Assembly (NCBI RefSeq): GCF_001660625.3
Contig: NC_030421.2
Span: 4,953,501-5,017,500, forward strand
Direction: 5' to 3'
Source: Ictalurus punctatus
Taxonomy: Eukaryota > Chordata > Actinopteri > Siluriformes > Ictaluridae
DNA length: 64,000 bases
The translations under genes were made by a program, and so were the position numbers. The notes beneath the pieces were generated by a model. The model did not search any database and was not told the origin of the DNA. It saw only the letters and a list, made by a program, of their open reading frames with translations. This document shows, in pieces, positions 47,116 through 59,204 of this stretch. The stretch's first letter is position 1. Every line of letters starts with the position of its first letter.

Positions 47116-48427
47116 ATGAGATTTGTGATTGTTTGTGATGTAAATTGTTTTCAGTTTGTTTGAATTTGTTTACTGCACACCTGTGTCGTTATAAGAGCTC
47201 ACCATGAGCTTGTTTGCTACTGCTGGGCTGCAGATCTGACGGCACACGTTACTGATTGAATACGACTGCGATTGACTGTCTGGTAGATGCTCGCTTTAAT
47301 ATAAGAAAATTTTAACTCAATTAACTCTATTTAAGAGTTAAAGAAATTGATTTATCAACTTAAAAATTTTGAGGTAATTAGTTTCCTCAGTTTTTTTCAG
47401 TTAAATAAACTGTCCAGTTTTATAGTGTACCTAATTTCTTTGAAGAGGGACTGAACTACAGAATCTATGAAGGATTGAACTTTTTTATTGAATCATTTTT
47501 CCTCAAAAAATATTTTTCCCCCTCTAATTTTAGCATTGTGGTTAGTGCAGTACATCGCCAGGACACCGATGTTAATAAAAATGAATAAATAACAGAAAAA
47601 GAGTTCCCCAGGAGTGTAGCAGGCAGTCTTGTAGCTCTTTGAAGGTGTGTACATTAACGCTAATATTTAAACGCACGAGTGACAATTTTTACCTTCAGAA
47701 CCTCACAAGAAATGCAGAAAAGTTCAAGCTACAAAACATTAAGAACAGAAGTGTTAGTCAGTCTGGTTGATATTCAAGATTCAAGACTATATTATCATTC
47801 TTACTCTGCACTCATTCTGCTCACATGGTGAAAAGGCTTAGTAATTTAATTCTTCAATTCAGCCACCTTGCAGTGTCTGGTGTATATCAGCGACATTACA
47901 GTCATTAATCTGCAGCATATTCATTATTGTTATATTTGCTTATGTACAATAATGTGCCATTAGAAATGGCGTTTCATCAAACATTCAAATGTTTCAATTT
48001 TTTTTTTACCTCTGTTGATTTCATATCTAGTGTACTCTATTCTAATTGTAAATTGATTATTCATATTTCTTTCTTTATTTAGACACCACACACGTATCGT
48101 CATGTATCCTGACTTGAGTGTGCAGAATAAATGCAGTGGATGATCATTTGATTAAACAGTGAACTCTGGACTACTGCCTCATTGTGTGTTCTTGCTGCAA
48201 GAACATATGACCTGTAATATATTTATTACACGTACAAATGTGATGTCCAAGCTTGCCACTCTTTGGGTTTTGGTGAACTAATGATGACGCTTTAATGCTC
48301 TTTTGCATGTGCTTTAAATGAATTCAGACAAGCTGAAGTGACTAAGTTGTAAGCTGGGCCAGCGGAGAAGCAACAAAAGGATTACAGAGTTGAGACGCAA
48401 AACAGTTTAAAAAAAAAAACTTAAAAG
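47116..48427 (+). promoter_or_regulatory. Upstream region of lectin copy 4
   Basis: Spacer block A end plus the conserved upstream block; TTTAAA at 48,313-48,318 and A-run before ATG 48,428. Its first 500 bp duplicate 42,262-43,625. Confidence 0.45.
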
Positions 48428-49162
48428 ATGAAATCTCTCTGTTTCATGTGTCTCCTGTTGGTACTTTATGGGATGGCTGTAAGTCTGGTTATAGAATACA
48501 GTTTCGTTGCTCATTTGATGGACTGGAATACAGCTCAGAACTATTGCAGGCAGCACTATGGGGATTTGGCTATCATCACTACTGAAGAGGAAAACCAGAA
48601 AGCTGTGAAGGTTACAGGGCAAAACAACTTTAAGTCTTGGAATGGGCTGAACAGAATTACACCACATGTCAACGCCTGGAAGTGGTCTTATGGAAAAGAA
48701 GTAAATTTCACAAAGTGGAACCCTGGCGAGCCTGATGATCAGGGTTCAGGAGAGAATTGTGCTGTTATGAATTCATATGGCTGGTATGATACTAGCTGTG
48801 GGGGATATTTCACTTCCATTTGTTGTAGGAGGTTTGTGTTGGTGAAGGAGAAAAAATCATGGGATGAGGCTCTCAAGTACTGCAGGACGCACTACACTGA
48901 CTTGACCTTTGTGGATTCGGGAACACTGCTAGACCTGCTTAAAACAGAGACTCAACAAGCTCAAACAGCCAGTGTGTGGACAGGTCTGCGTTTCCTCGAT
49001 GGACAATGGTTCTGGGTGAACGGGATGCCGCTGGTGAGCCTGGTATCACTGCCTTCATGCCCAGTCCAACCCTATCGCTGTGGTGCGTACAACTTCAACA
49101 CGAAAGTCTGGGAGAACAGAGACTGCAATGAGAAGCTTAATTTCCTCTGCTATTATTACTGA
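48428..49162 (+). CDS. Two-domain C-type lectin, copy 4
   Basis: Intact 244-codon frame. The N-terminal part of domain 1 is distinct: AHLMDWNTAQ (28-37) rather than AQSMDRATAQ. Its loop combines GQNNFKSW as in copy 1 with GEPDDQGSG resembling copy 2, a mosaic. The triplet is EPD, Glu109 is kept, and WYDTSC lies at 119-124. Lys58 and Ser144 are private. In domain 2 Gly203 is Val. AATAAA at 49,171 and the donor after the stop are intact. Confidence 0.93.
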   Translation: MKSLCFMCLLLVLYGMAVSLVIEYSFVAHLMDWNTAQNYCRQHYGDLAIITTEEENQKAVKVTGQNNFKSWNGLNRITPHVNAWKWSYGKEVNFTKWNPGEPDDQGSGENCAVMNSYGWYDTSCGGYFTSICCRRFVLVKEKKSWDEALKYCRTHYTDLTFVDSGTLLDLLKTETQQAQTASVWTGLRFLDGQWFWVNGMPLVSLVSLPSCPVQPYRCGAYNFNTKVWENRDCNEKLNFLCYYY

Positions 49163-50049
49163 AGGTGAGCAATAAACATCCAGAACATTAACCAGGATCG
49201 TGTACGTTTTAATGTTAATGTCATAAAGCATGATAGTTGCTAGAACTTTCAGTCCAGCACTAAAGACTTAACTGTAGAAGTGTGTATCACGTTCACTTTG
49301 TCCTTGACTCACTCCTTCAACCTGCATATATCAAAAACTGTACATGTTTCTCTTCCTAAACAGATGACTCTCTGCAACTGGAATAAGAACATCTCCCTCA
49401 AGAAGCGTTCTTCAAGAATTCATTCAGATCTAGATATTATGTAGTATGTTTAACCCAGGATCATCACTTAAACTACAACTTAATCTATAATATAACAGTG
49501 AATTGGGGCAGGTGTAATGATTTCATGTTAGAACATTATGTACTTCAGAGTAAATGTTTGGTGGTTGTTTTTCAGTGACTTGTAGGGAAAAACTAGAACG
49601 CTAGTGTTTAAAAAAATTAAATGGAATGAAGATAACCATTAATGCTTGTTAGATAACTCAAGATAACTTGAAGGCTTAAGTTATGTTGTTCTATAGAGGC
49701 CTGCTTTCTTAGTTTGCATTTGACGTCTTTGAATAGGAAATGTGATGTGCAAAGGTATAATACTTTTCGACATTACTTTGCATTGACCTTGAGGCACAAA
49801 ATACATTTAATCATTGTTATTCCTGTACTAAATACTATCCTAAAAAACACTGCTGTAAAGAGAATACCTCTAAGTTGTTAAAAAGTCAACTTTAAGTAAA
49901 GTAAGTCATGTAAAAACTAGACTCAATTCACTGCCTGTTGACATCTATACCACAGACTATGTGGATCTTTGTGGATTGTATGTTCCTGAAGCACCCTGCT
50001 GTTCATATGTTAAAACTTCTCTTGCATTTTTTTTGTTTGTTTTTGAGGA
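49163..50049 (+). other. Lectin copy 4 3' region, type I flank
   Basis: Candidate 3'UTR intron to cttcctaaacag (about 49,363), then the type I flank. No genes; short frames are shadows. Confidence 0.6.
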
Positions 50050-50360
50050 TAAGCAGTAAGGAAAGGGATGGATTTCCTTACTGCTTATCCTGCACAGGGT
50101 TGTGTAGGAGCCCAGAGTCTATCCTAGGGATCTCAGGGAACCCATTGCAGGGCACAATGACATACACCCTCACACACCCATTCATACACTACGGACAGTT
50201 TTGGAAATGCCAATCAGCCTACAACAAATGTCATTGGACTGGGGGAAGAATCTGGAATACATGGAGGAAACCCCCAAAGCACAGGGAGAGCATGCAAACT
50301 ATGTGCTCACATGGCAGAGGCAGAATTCAAACCACTAAACCACTGTGCCCCCCCATGCAT
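50050..50360 (-). mobile_element. tRNA-derived SINE, second family
   Basis: Same insertion as at 20,660, with the same flanking gcagtaagga tail. Confidence 0.75.
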
Positions 50361-50620
50361 GCAACCCCCCTCCCCCAACATGTATAACCATCATTTAGAA
50401 TTATTACTTAAGCATAATCTAATAATTGATATTAGTTAACCATCATAATCTATATGTATAATCAATATTTAGAAGCATAATCTAAACCCATAGAACACTT
50501 TTTGATCAAGTTATATTCTAAGTGTGTATTGAGTTAGATGAATTCTGTGTCTTACTGTACAGTAATAGTTTTTCTGTATCAGCCTGTACCTTCCTACATA
50601 GAAATAAATTGGCATTAGAC

Positions 50621-51155
50621 ATTCGTTGAAAACTGCTTTTGTAAGTAAATAACCTTGAGGCTGGATACCAATTAACGATTTAGGATAGGGCCTGAGGAAG
50701 GGAGGTAAATATCAGCTAGGACAGCAGATAGAAATAGACAGAAGCTCACTGAGACATAAGAAGGGAGTGTTGGTCAGAGAGCAACAAAAAACAGACTCTG
50801 TCTGAGTGAAACCTTTTTTTCTTTTTTTTTTTCTTCTTTTTTTAAAAAGAAACCTTGTCCTCATAAAAACATTTCAAGAAAAACAACTAACTGCGCATGC
50901 TCCACAAATTTAAGATAACATATAGACATGATTAATTGATTGTGGCGAAGAAGATTGGTCTGTTTTTAATGAGAAAAGGTAAAACCCCGCCTAAGAGTAA
51001 TGAGTACGCTGTGGAGAAAGGTATAAAAAGGGCTGTGTATGTTTGCATAATTTAGACTTTCTGCAGACTGTCTCATATTATTGTTTCAATAAAGTTGAAT
51101 TACTTTTTGACATCTACAAACCCTCTGTCTCTGAAGGTATTCTGACTTAGGCTGG
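50621..51155 (+). mobile_element. LTR-like block, type I spacer
   Basis: TATA box gtataaaaaggg at 51,021 and downstream AATAAA, as at 21,272-21,815; the T-rich run is interrupted by C. Confidence 0.5.
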
Positions 51156-52780
51156 AAAGATTGTTTGCCATGACAAACACAGGACATTTATTTGTTATAC
51201 CTCTGCGTTTTCTCTCAAATTGCCATTTGTATTGGCAAATCTCTTTCTGTTTGTTTGAGAGTCGAGTCTTCCTGTGCAAAGCAGATTGTGTTTGTTTGTG
51301 AAATGGTATATTTATTTGTTTAGTTTTGGCACAAATTTTTACTCCATATTACAAGCAGCATTTTTCAGCGGCCAAGCATTTCAGCATACTCCAGGGATTT
51401 ATAGGAAAAAAAGAACTGTGAATTTAGCACAAATAAGTTGTTACAGTTCTTGAACACAAGGTGGAGCTGTCAGGAAACGTCTTGGGTACATTCAATTCAA
51501 TTTGACAAAATTTGGAGGAGGAGGAGCAAAAAAAGCAATTACAGGAAAACAGTTTGGAATATCAACTTTTGTCCAAGTTGGTCTGAATATGATGCGTACC
51601 AAATTTGGTGTTGATTGGACATAATTTGTAGGAGAATAGCAAAAAACCCGTTTTTAACTAAATCCAAGATGATTGACAGGAAGTACACATGAATTTCAGA
51701 TGTCGGTGTGCGTTCACTTCAACAGACTCCAGCAAATTATAGGATTTAGGAAATGTGAATTTACTACAAATACTTCAAATGATATAAGGAAAAAAATAAA
51801 AGTGGTTACAGTTCATAACCACAAGGTGGCACAGTCACAATGTTTTGGGTATATTCAGGGCGTGATCCTGAAGACTCTTCTCAATGCTTGTGATGACACT
51901 TAGCTGCATTACTGAGATACCTCTGCTTTACACTTTTGCATTTGCCAGTGCGTTTCAGGAGAACAGTTTTGAATATCAAATTTCCTTTGAGAAGTCACGA
52001 TGATGTGAGCAAAATGTGGTGAAGATTGGATACAATTTGTTTGAGGAGGAGCAGACAAGGCAGTAAGATGTAAGCATTTGCAGCATGTTAATGTAACATT
52101 TGACCAGTAGTTGGCGCTGACCTGAAATTTGTTGCATAGCCTCAGGTCATGGTCCTGAAGCTGCTTACCAAATTTTGTGTAAAATTCGTCACACAAAGTC
52201 GTTGCTGAGATTCAGCCTCACAGAAATTGACATCGTAGGATGTGTTGAACTCGTCTCGACCCAGGGAATCCAGGAATACCTGGCTTTTAAACTTTAGACA
52301 CACAGTTCAAACGTTATGACCATAAACATACTTCCAAATTTGAGCGTTGTCATTAACTGGCCCAAATTTGGTCAGAATGTTCCGTTAACAGATTAGCACA
52401 TAGATGCAACATACAAAATTTCAGCTTGATCAGTCTTATGGTTACTGAGAAACAATTATACGACCTTACCTCCAAACGTTTACGTATGATCACACCAAAA
52501 ACATTACATATGACCTCGGTATCTCCGTGTATACATGGCTTTCAAGTTTCATGTGAATCCATGCAAGCACTCATGAGTTGCACCTGGTTGAGTAAAAAAA
52601 AACAAAACAACCTAGGACTAGTTCACAAAAGTAGGTTTTGCATATTATGCAAATTATCAAAAAGTATAAGTGGACAGAGGCGAATGGATCTTGAGGTCAA
52701 GGAGAAGTCAAGTGAAAAAACCTTTTGTTTGTAAGACTCACGGTCATTAGATAAACATAAATTGATGAAACTAAATGAAC
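51156..52780. repeat. Spacer: dispersed repeats and shortened block A
   Basis: Matches 21,816-23,230 in order, then at about 52,600 skips to block A sequence near 23,380, and at about 52,760 to sequence near 24,830. Two internal deletions relative to copy 2 explain the short 5.7-kb unit. Confidence 0.75.
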
Positions 52781-54163
52781 ATTTGGTCTTGTTTTAAAAA
52801 TGACTGAAGACACACACATGTCTGAGGAAGAACCAGTCATGAGATTTGTGATCGTTTGTGATGTAAATTGTTTTCAGTTTGTTTGAATTTGTTTACTGCA
52901 CACCTGTGTCGTTATAGGAGTTCACCCTGAGCTTGTTTACTACTGCTGGGCTGCAGATCTGACGGCACACGTTACTGATTGAATACGACTGCGACTGACT
53001 GTCTGGTAGATGCTCACTTAAATATAACAAAATTTTAACTCTGTTAACTCTATTTAAGTGCATTTGGCTTAAAGAAATTGATTTATCAACTTAAAAATTG
53101 AGGTAATTAGTTTCCTCATTTTTTTTTCAGTTAAATGAACTGTCCAGTTTTACAGTGTACCTAATTTCTTTGAAGAGGGACTGAACTACAGAATCTATGA
53201 AGGATTGAACTTTTTAATTGAATCATTTTTCCTCCACTCATTTTTCATTAAAAAATATTTTTCCCCCTGTAATTTTAGCATTGTGGTTAGTGCAGTACAT
53301 CGCCAGGACGCCAACATTAATAAGAATTAATAAATAACAGAAAAAGAGTTCCCCAGGAGTGTAGCAAGCAGTCTTGTAGCTCTTTGAAGGTGTGTACAGT
53401 AACGCTAATAATTAAACACACGAGTGACAATTTTACCTTCAGAACCTCACAAGAAATGCAGAAAAGTTCAAGCTACAAAACATTAAGAACAGAAGTGTTA
53501 GTCAGTCTGGTTGATATTCAAGATTCAAGACTATATTATCATTCTTACTCTGCACTCATTCTGCTCACATGGTGAAAAGGCTTAGTAATTTAATTCTTCA
53601 GTTCATCCACCTTGCAGTGTCTGGTGTATATCAGTGACATTACAGTCATTAATCTGCAGCATATTCATTATTGTTATATTTGCTTATGTACAATAATGTG
53701 CCATTAGAAATGGCGTTTCATCCAACAGTCAAATGTTTACATTACAACTGATTTTCATATCTAGTGTATACTATTCTAATTGTAAATTGATTATTCATAT
53801 TTCTTTCTTTATTTAGACACCACACACGTATCGTCGTGTATCCTGACTTGAGTGTGCAGAATAAATGCAGTGGATGATCATTTGATTAAACACCGAACTC
53901 TGGACTACTGCCTCATTGTGTGTTCTTGCTGCAAGAACATATGACCCGTAATATATATTACACATACAAATGTGATGTTGTCCAAGCTTGCCACTCTTTG
54001 GGTTTTGGTGAATTGATGATGACGCTTTAATGCTCTTTTGCATGTGCTTTAAATGAATTCAGACAAGCTGAAGTGACTAAGTTGTAAGCTGGGCCAGCGG
54101 AGAAGCAACAAAAGGATTACAGAGTTGAGACGCAAAACAGTTTAAAAAAAAAAAACTTAAAAG
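52781..54163 (+). promoter_or_regulatory. Upstream region of lectin copy 5
   Basis: Conserved block with TTTAAA at 54,048-54,053 and A-run before ATG 54,164. Confidence 0.45.
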
Positions 54164-54898
54164 ATGAAATCTCTCTGTTTCATGTGTCTCCTGTTGGAAC
54201 TTTATGGGATGGCTGTAAGTCTAGTAATAGAATACAGTTTCGTTGCTCAGTCGATGGACAGGGCTACAGCTCAGAACTATTGCAGGCAGCGCTATGGGGA
54301 TTTGGCTATCATCACTACTGAAGAGGAAAACCAGAGAGCTGTGAAGGTTATAGAGCAAAATGTTCTGTATGCTTGGAATGGGCTGGACAGAATTACACCA
54401 CATGTCAACACCTGGAAGTGGTCTTATGGAAAAGAAGTAAATTTCACAAAGTGGTCCTCCGGCGAGCCGAATGATCAGAGTCCAGGAGAGAATTGTGTTG
54501 TTATATATTCAAATGGCTGGTATGATACTAGCTGTGAGGGAAATTTACCTTCCATTTGTTGTAGGGGGTTCGTGTTGGTGAAGGAGAAAAAAACATGGGA
54601 TGAGGCTCTCAAGTACTGCAGGATGCACTACACAGACTTGACCTTTGTGGATTCGGGAACACTGCTAGACCTGCTTAAAACAGAGACTCAACAAGCTCAA
54701 ACAGCCAGTGTGTGGACAGGTCTGCGTTTCCTCGATGGACAATGGTTCTGGGTGAACGGGATGCCGCTGGGGAGCCTGGTATCACTGCCTTCATGCCCAG
54801 TCCAACCCTATCGCTGTGGTGCGTACAACTTCAACACGAAAGTCTGGGAGAACAGAGACTGCAACGAGAAGCTTAATTTCCTCTGCTATTATTACTGA
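54164..54898 (+). CDS. Two-domain C-type lectin, copy 5
   Basis: Intact 244-codon frame with the same CTLD1 loop as copy 3 (EQNVLYAW) but GEPNDQSPG at 100-108. It has an EPN triplet, Glu109, and WYDTSC at 119-124. A Glu at residue 12 (CLLLELYG) breaks the hydrophobic core of the signal peptide, which may weaken secretion. Other private changes are VVIYSN in place of AVMNSN, R135G between the domains and T154M. Domain 2 is standard for the family. AATAAA is at 54,907-54,912. Confidence 0.93.
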   Translation: MKSLCFMCLLLELYGMAVSLVIEYSFVAQSMDRATAQNYCRQRYGDLAIITTEEENQRAVKVIEQNVLYAWNGLDRITPHVNTWKWSYGKEVNFTKWSSGEPNDQSPGENCVVIYSNGWYDTSCEGNLPSICCRGFVLVKEKKTWDEALKYCRMHYTDLTFVDSGTLLDLLKTETQQAQTASVWTGLRFLDGQWFWVNGMPLGSLVSLPSCPVQPYRCGAYNFNTKVWENRDCNEKLNFLCYYY

Positions 54899-55784
54899 AG
54901 GTGAGCAATAAACATCCAGAACATTAACCAGGATCGTGTACGTTTTAATATTAATGTCATAAAGCATGATAGTTGCTAGAACTTTCAGTCGAGCACTAAA
55001 GACTTAACTGTAGAAGTGTGTATCACGTTCACTTTGTCCTTCATTCACTCCTTCAACCTGCATATATCAAAAACTGTACATGTTTCTCTTCCTAAACAGA
55101 TGACTCTCTGCAACTGGAATAAGAAGAACATCTCCCTCAAGAAGCGTTCTTCAAGAATTCATTCAGATCTAGATATTATGTAGTATGTTTAACCCAGGAT
55201 CATCACTTAAACTACAACTTAATCTATAATTTAACAGTGAATTGGGGCAGGTGTAATGATTTCATGTTAGAACATTATGTATTTCAGAGTAAATGTTTGG
55301 TGGTTGTTTTTCAGTGACTTGTAGGGAAAAACTAGAATGCTAGTGTTTAAAAAAATTAAATGGAATGAAGATCACCATTAATGCTTGTTAGCTAATCCAA
55401 GATAACTTGAAGGCTGAAGTTATGTTGTTCTATAGAGGCCTGCTTTCTTAGTTTGCATTTGACGTCTTTGAATAGGAAATCTGATGTGCAAAGGTATAAT
55501 ACTTTTCGACATTACTTTGCATTGACCTTGAGGCACAAAATACATTTAATCATTGCTATTCCTGTATTAAATACTATCCTAAAAAAAACATTGCTGTAAA
55601 GAGAATACCTCTAAGTTGTTAAAAAGACAACTTTAAGTAAAGTAAGTCATGTAAAAACTAAACTCAATTCACCCCCTGTTGACATCTATACCACAGACTA
55701 TGTGGATCTTTGTGGATTGTATGTTCCTGAAGCACCCTGCTGTTCATATGTTAAAACTTCTCTTGCATTTTTTTTTTTTGAGGA
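54899..55784 (+). other. Lectin copy 5 3' region, type I flank
   Basis: Donor after the stop, acceptor cctaaacag at about 55,099, then the type I flank. No genes seen. Confidence 0.6.
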
Positions 55785-56095
55785 TAAGCAGAAAGGAAAA
55801 GGGATCGATTTCCTTACTGCTTATCCTGCACAGGGTTGCGTAGGAGCCTGGAGTCTATCCCAGGGATCTCAGGGAACCCATTGCAGGGCACAATCACACA
55901 CACCCTCACACACCCATTCATACACTACGGACAATTTTGGAAATGCCAATCAGCCTACAACAAATGTCTTTGGACTGTGGGAAGAATCTGGAATACCTGG
56001 AGGAAACCCCCAAAGCACAGGGAGAGCATGCAAACTATGTGCTCACATGGCAGAGGCAGAATTCAAACCACTAAACCACTGTGCCCCCCCATGCA
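55785..56095 (-). mobile_element. tRNA-derived SINE, second family
   Basis: Same insertion as after copies 1 and 4. A poly-C run and ATAT tract follow. Confidence 0.75.
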
Positions 56096-56424
56096 TGCAA
56101 CCCCCCCCCCCCCCATATATATATATGTATGTTTGTGAAACATGTAGAAAATATTTATGAAGTCTAATCAATATGTATAACCAACATTTAGAATTATTAC
56201 TTAAGCATAATCTAATAATCGATATTAGTTAACAAGCATAATCTATATGTATAATCAATATTTAGAAGCATAATCTAAATCCATAGAACACTTTTTGATC
56301 AAGTTATATTCTAAGTGTGTATTGAGTTAGATGAATTCTGTGTCTTACTGTACAGTAATAGTTTTTCTGTATCAGTCTGTACCTTCCTACATAGAAATAA
56401 ATTGGCATTAGACATTTATTGAAA

Positions 56425-56955
56425 ACTGCTTTTGTAAGTAAATAACCTTGAGGCTGGATACCAATTCACGATTTAGGATAGGGCCTGAGGAAGGGAGGTA
56501 GATATCAGCTAGGACAGCAGATAGAAACAGACAGAAGCTCCCTGAGACATAAGAAGGGAGTGTTGGTCAGAGAGCAACAAAAAACAAAGACTCTGTCTGA
56601 GTGAAACTTTTTTTTTTTTTTTTTTTAAAGAAACCTTGTCCTCATAAAACCTTTTCAAGAAAAACAACTAACTGCGCATGCTCCACAAATTTAAGATAAC
56701 ATACAGACATAAATAATTGATTGTGGCGAAGAAGATTGGTTTGTTTTTAATGAGAAAAGGTAAAACCCCACCTAAGAGTAATGAGTACGCTGTGGAGAAA
56801 GGTATAAAAAGGGCTGTGTTTGTTTGCATAATTTAGACTTTCTGCAGACTGTCTCACATTATTGTTTCAATAAAGTTGAATTACTTTTTGACATCTACAA
56901 ACCCTCTGTCTCTGAAGTTATTCTGACTTAGGCTGGAAAGATTGTTTGCCATGAC
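56425..56955 (+). mobile_element. LTR-like block, type I spacer
   Basis: Third copy; TATA box ggtataaaaagg at about 56,811 and AATAAA about 65 bp later. Confidence 0.5.
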
Positions 56956-58145
56956 AAACACAGGACATTTATTTGTAAATCTCTTTCTGTTTGTTTGAGA
57001 GTCGAGTCTTCCTGTGCAAAGCAGATTGTGTTTGTTTGTGAAATGGTATATTTATTTGTTTAGTTTTGGCACAAATTTTTACTCCATATTACAAGCAGCA
57101 TTTTTCAGCGGCCAAGCATTTCAGCATGCTCAAGGGATTTATAGGAAAAAAGAACTGTGAATTTAGCACAAATATGTTGTTACAGTTCTTGAACAGAAGG
57201 TGGTGCTGTCAGGAAACGTCTTGGTTACATTCAATTCAATTTTACAAAATTTGGAGGAGGAGGAGCAAAAAAGCAATTACAGGCAAACAGTTTGGAATAT
57301 CAACTTTTGTCCAAGTTGGTCTGAATATGATGCGTGCCAAATGTGGTGTTGATTGGACATAATTTGTAGGAGGAGCAGCAAAAAACCCTGTTTTTAACTA
57401 AATCAAAGATGATTGACAAGAAGTACACGTGAATTTCAGATGTCGGGGTGCGTTCACTTCAGCATACTCCAGCAAATTATAGGAATTATGAAATGTGAAT
57501 TTACAACAAATTCTTCAAATGATATAAGGAAAAAAATAAAAGTGGTTACAGTTCATAACCACAAGGTGGCACAGTCACATAACATTTTGGGTATATTCAG
57601 GGCGTGATCCTGAAGACTCTTCTCAACAATTGTGATGACACTTAGCTGCATAAGTGAGATACCCCTGCTTTGTATTTTTTGCATTTGCCAGTGCGTTTCA
57701 GGAGAATAGTTTTGAATATCAAAATTCCATTGAGAACTTTTGTTAAGACGCGTCTCTTGATGATGTGAGCCAAATGTGGTGAAGAATGGATACAATTTGG
57801 TTGGCATTTTCAGCATGTTAATATAACATTTGACCAGTAGGTTGCGCTGACCTGAAATTTGTTGCATAGCCTCAGGTCATGGTCCTGAAGGTGCTTACCA
57901 AATTTTGTATCACTGCACAAAGTCGTTGCTGAGATTCAGCCTCACAGAAATTGACATCCTAGGATGTGTTGAACTCGTCTTGATCCAGGGAATCCAGGAA
58001 TACCTGGCTTTTAAACTTTAGACACACAGTTCAAATGTTATGAACATAAACGTACTTCCAATTTTGAGCGTTTTCAGCAACCGGCCCAAATTTGGTCAGA
58101 ATGTTCCGTTAAAAGATTAGCACATAGATGCAACATACAAAATTT
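56956..58145. repeat. Spacer: dispersed repeats, start of block A
   Basis: Matches 21,820-23,057 and stops at gatgcaacatacaaaattt, where a minisatellite composite begins. Confidence 0.75.
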
Positions 58146-58149
58146 GAGA

Positions 58150-58760
58150 GCCGGAGGGGAAGGGTGTCAATACTTTTGAGAGGTGGAGGCAAAGGGTGCC
58201 AATACTTATGAGAGCCCGACAGAAAGGGCGCCAATACTGTTTAGAACTGTCCGTTTAGGGCGGAAACTTTTGAGAGCCGGACGTGTAGGGCGCCAATAGT
58301 TTTTAGAGCCGGACAGATAGAGCACCAGTACTGATACAGCCGGCCGTGTAGTGCAGCAATACTTTTTAGAGCCGGACGCATATGGCACCAATACTTTCGA
58401 GAGCCGGACGCGCAGGGCGCCAATATTTTTGAGAGCCAGCCATGTAGTGCAGCTATACTTTTTATAGCCGGACGCATAGGGCACCAATACTTTCGAGAGC
58501 CGGATGCGCAGGGCGCCAATACTTTTGAGAGCCGGCCATGTAGTGCAGCTGTACTTTTTATAGCCAGCCGTGTAGGGCGAAAATACTTTGGAGAGCCACC
58601 CATGCAGGGTGCCAATACTTTTCAGAGCCAGCCAGATAGGGTGCCAATAGTTTTGAGAGCCTTCCAGATAGGGCGCCAATACTTCTGAGAGCCGGACAGA
58701 TCAGGTGCCAATACTTTTTAGAGCCGGCCGTGTACGGAGGCAATTCTTTTAGAGCATGCC
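58150..58760. repeat. 32-bp minisatellite, left arm
   Basis: About 19 units of 32 bp, consensus close to gagccggacgcgcagggc plus gccaatacttttga. Three unit types alternate with an exact 96-bp period at 58,342, 58,438 and 58,534, a higher-order repeat. Long incidental frames (up to 157 codons on the minus strand) follow from the 96-bp period. Confidence 0.95.
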
Positions 58761-59039
58761 TTGTAGGGCATGAATTCTTTTGCAACTCAATGCAAGTCTA
58801 TGGGACAGTTTCCAGATTTGAGCTTCCGTTCCGGGAATTCCGGCATTCCGATCGCGTATGAAAGTCTTAGCACACCTCTCCTCAATAAGCCGATCGATTT
58901 GACACCTCACACATCGATCTCCGACAAACGGTGCGGGACTAGTTTCACGCCGAAAAAAAAGTGGAAGAAGAATAATTATATTTATAACTAGACCAGTACA
59001 TTTCCTGAAGAAAATGTGAGTGGTGCTTGCCGTGGCGAA
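58761..59039. other. Unique core between minisatellite arms
   Basis: Non-repetitive, about 280 bp, with gaaaaaaaagtggaagaaga and ataattat, which recurs at 59,858. No convincing frame. Confidence 0.6.
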
Positions 59040-59190
59040 ACTGGGGTGGGGCGCCAATACTTTCGAGAACCGGACAGATGGGGCACCAGCACTGTTAGAG
59101 CTGGCCGTGTAGTGCGCCAATACTTTTTAGAGCCGACCGTCAAAGGCGCCAGTACTTTTGAGAGCTGGCCGTGCGGGGTACTAATACTTG
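59040..59190. repeat. 32-bp minisatellite, left-orientation remainder
   Basis: About five units in the same orientation as 58,150-58,760. Confidence 0.9.
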
Positions 59191-59204
59191 ACTGAATTAA
59201 TTTC

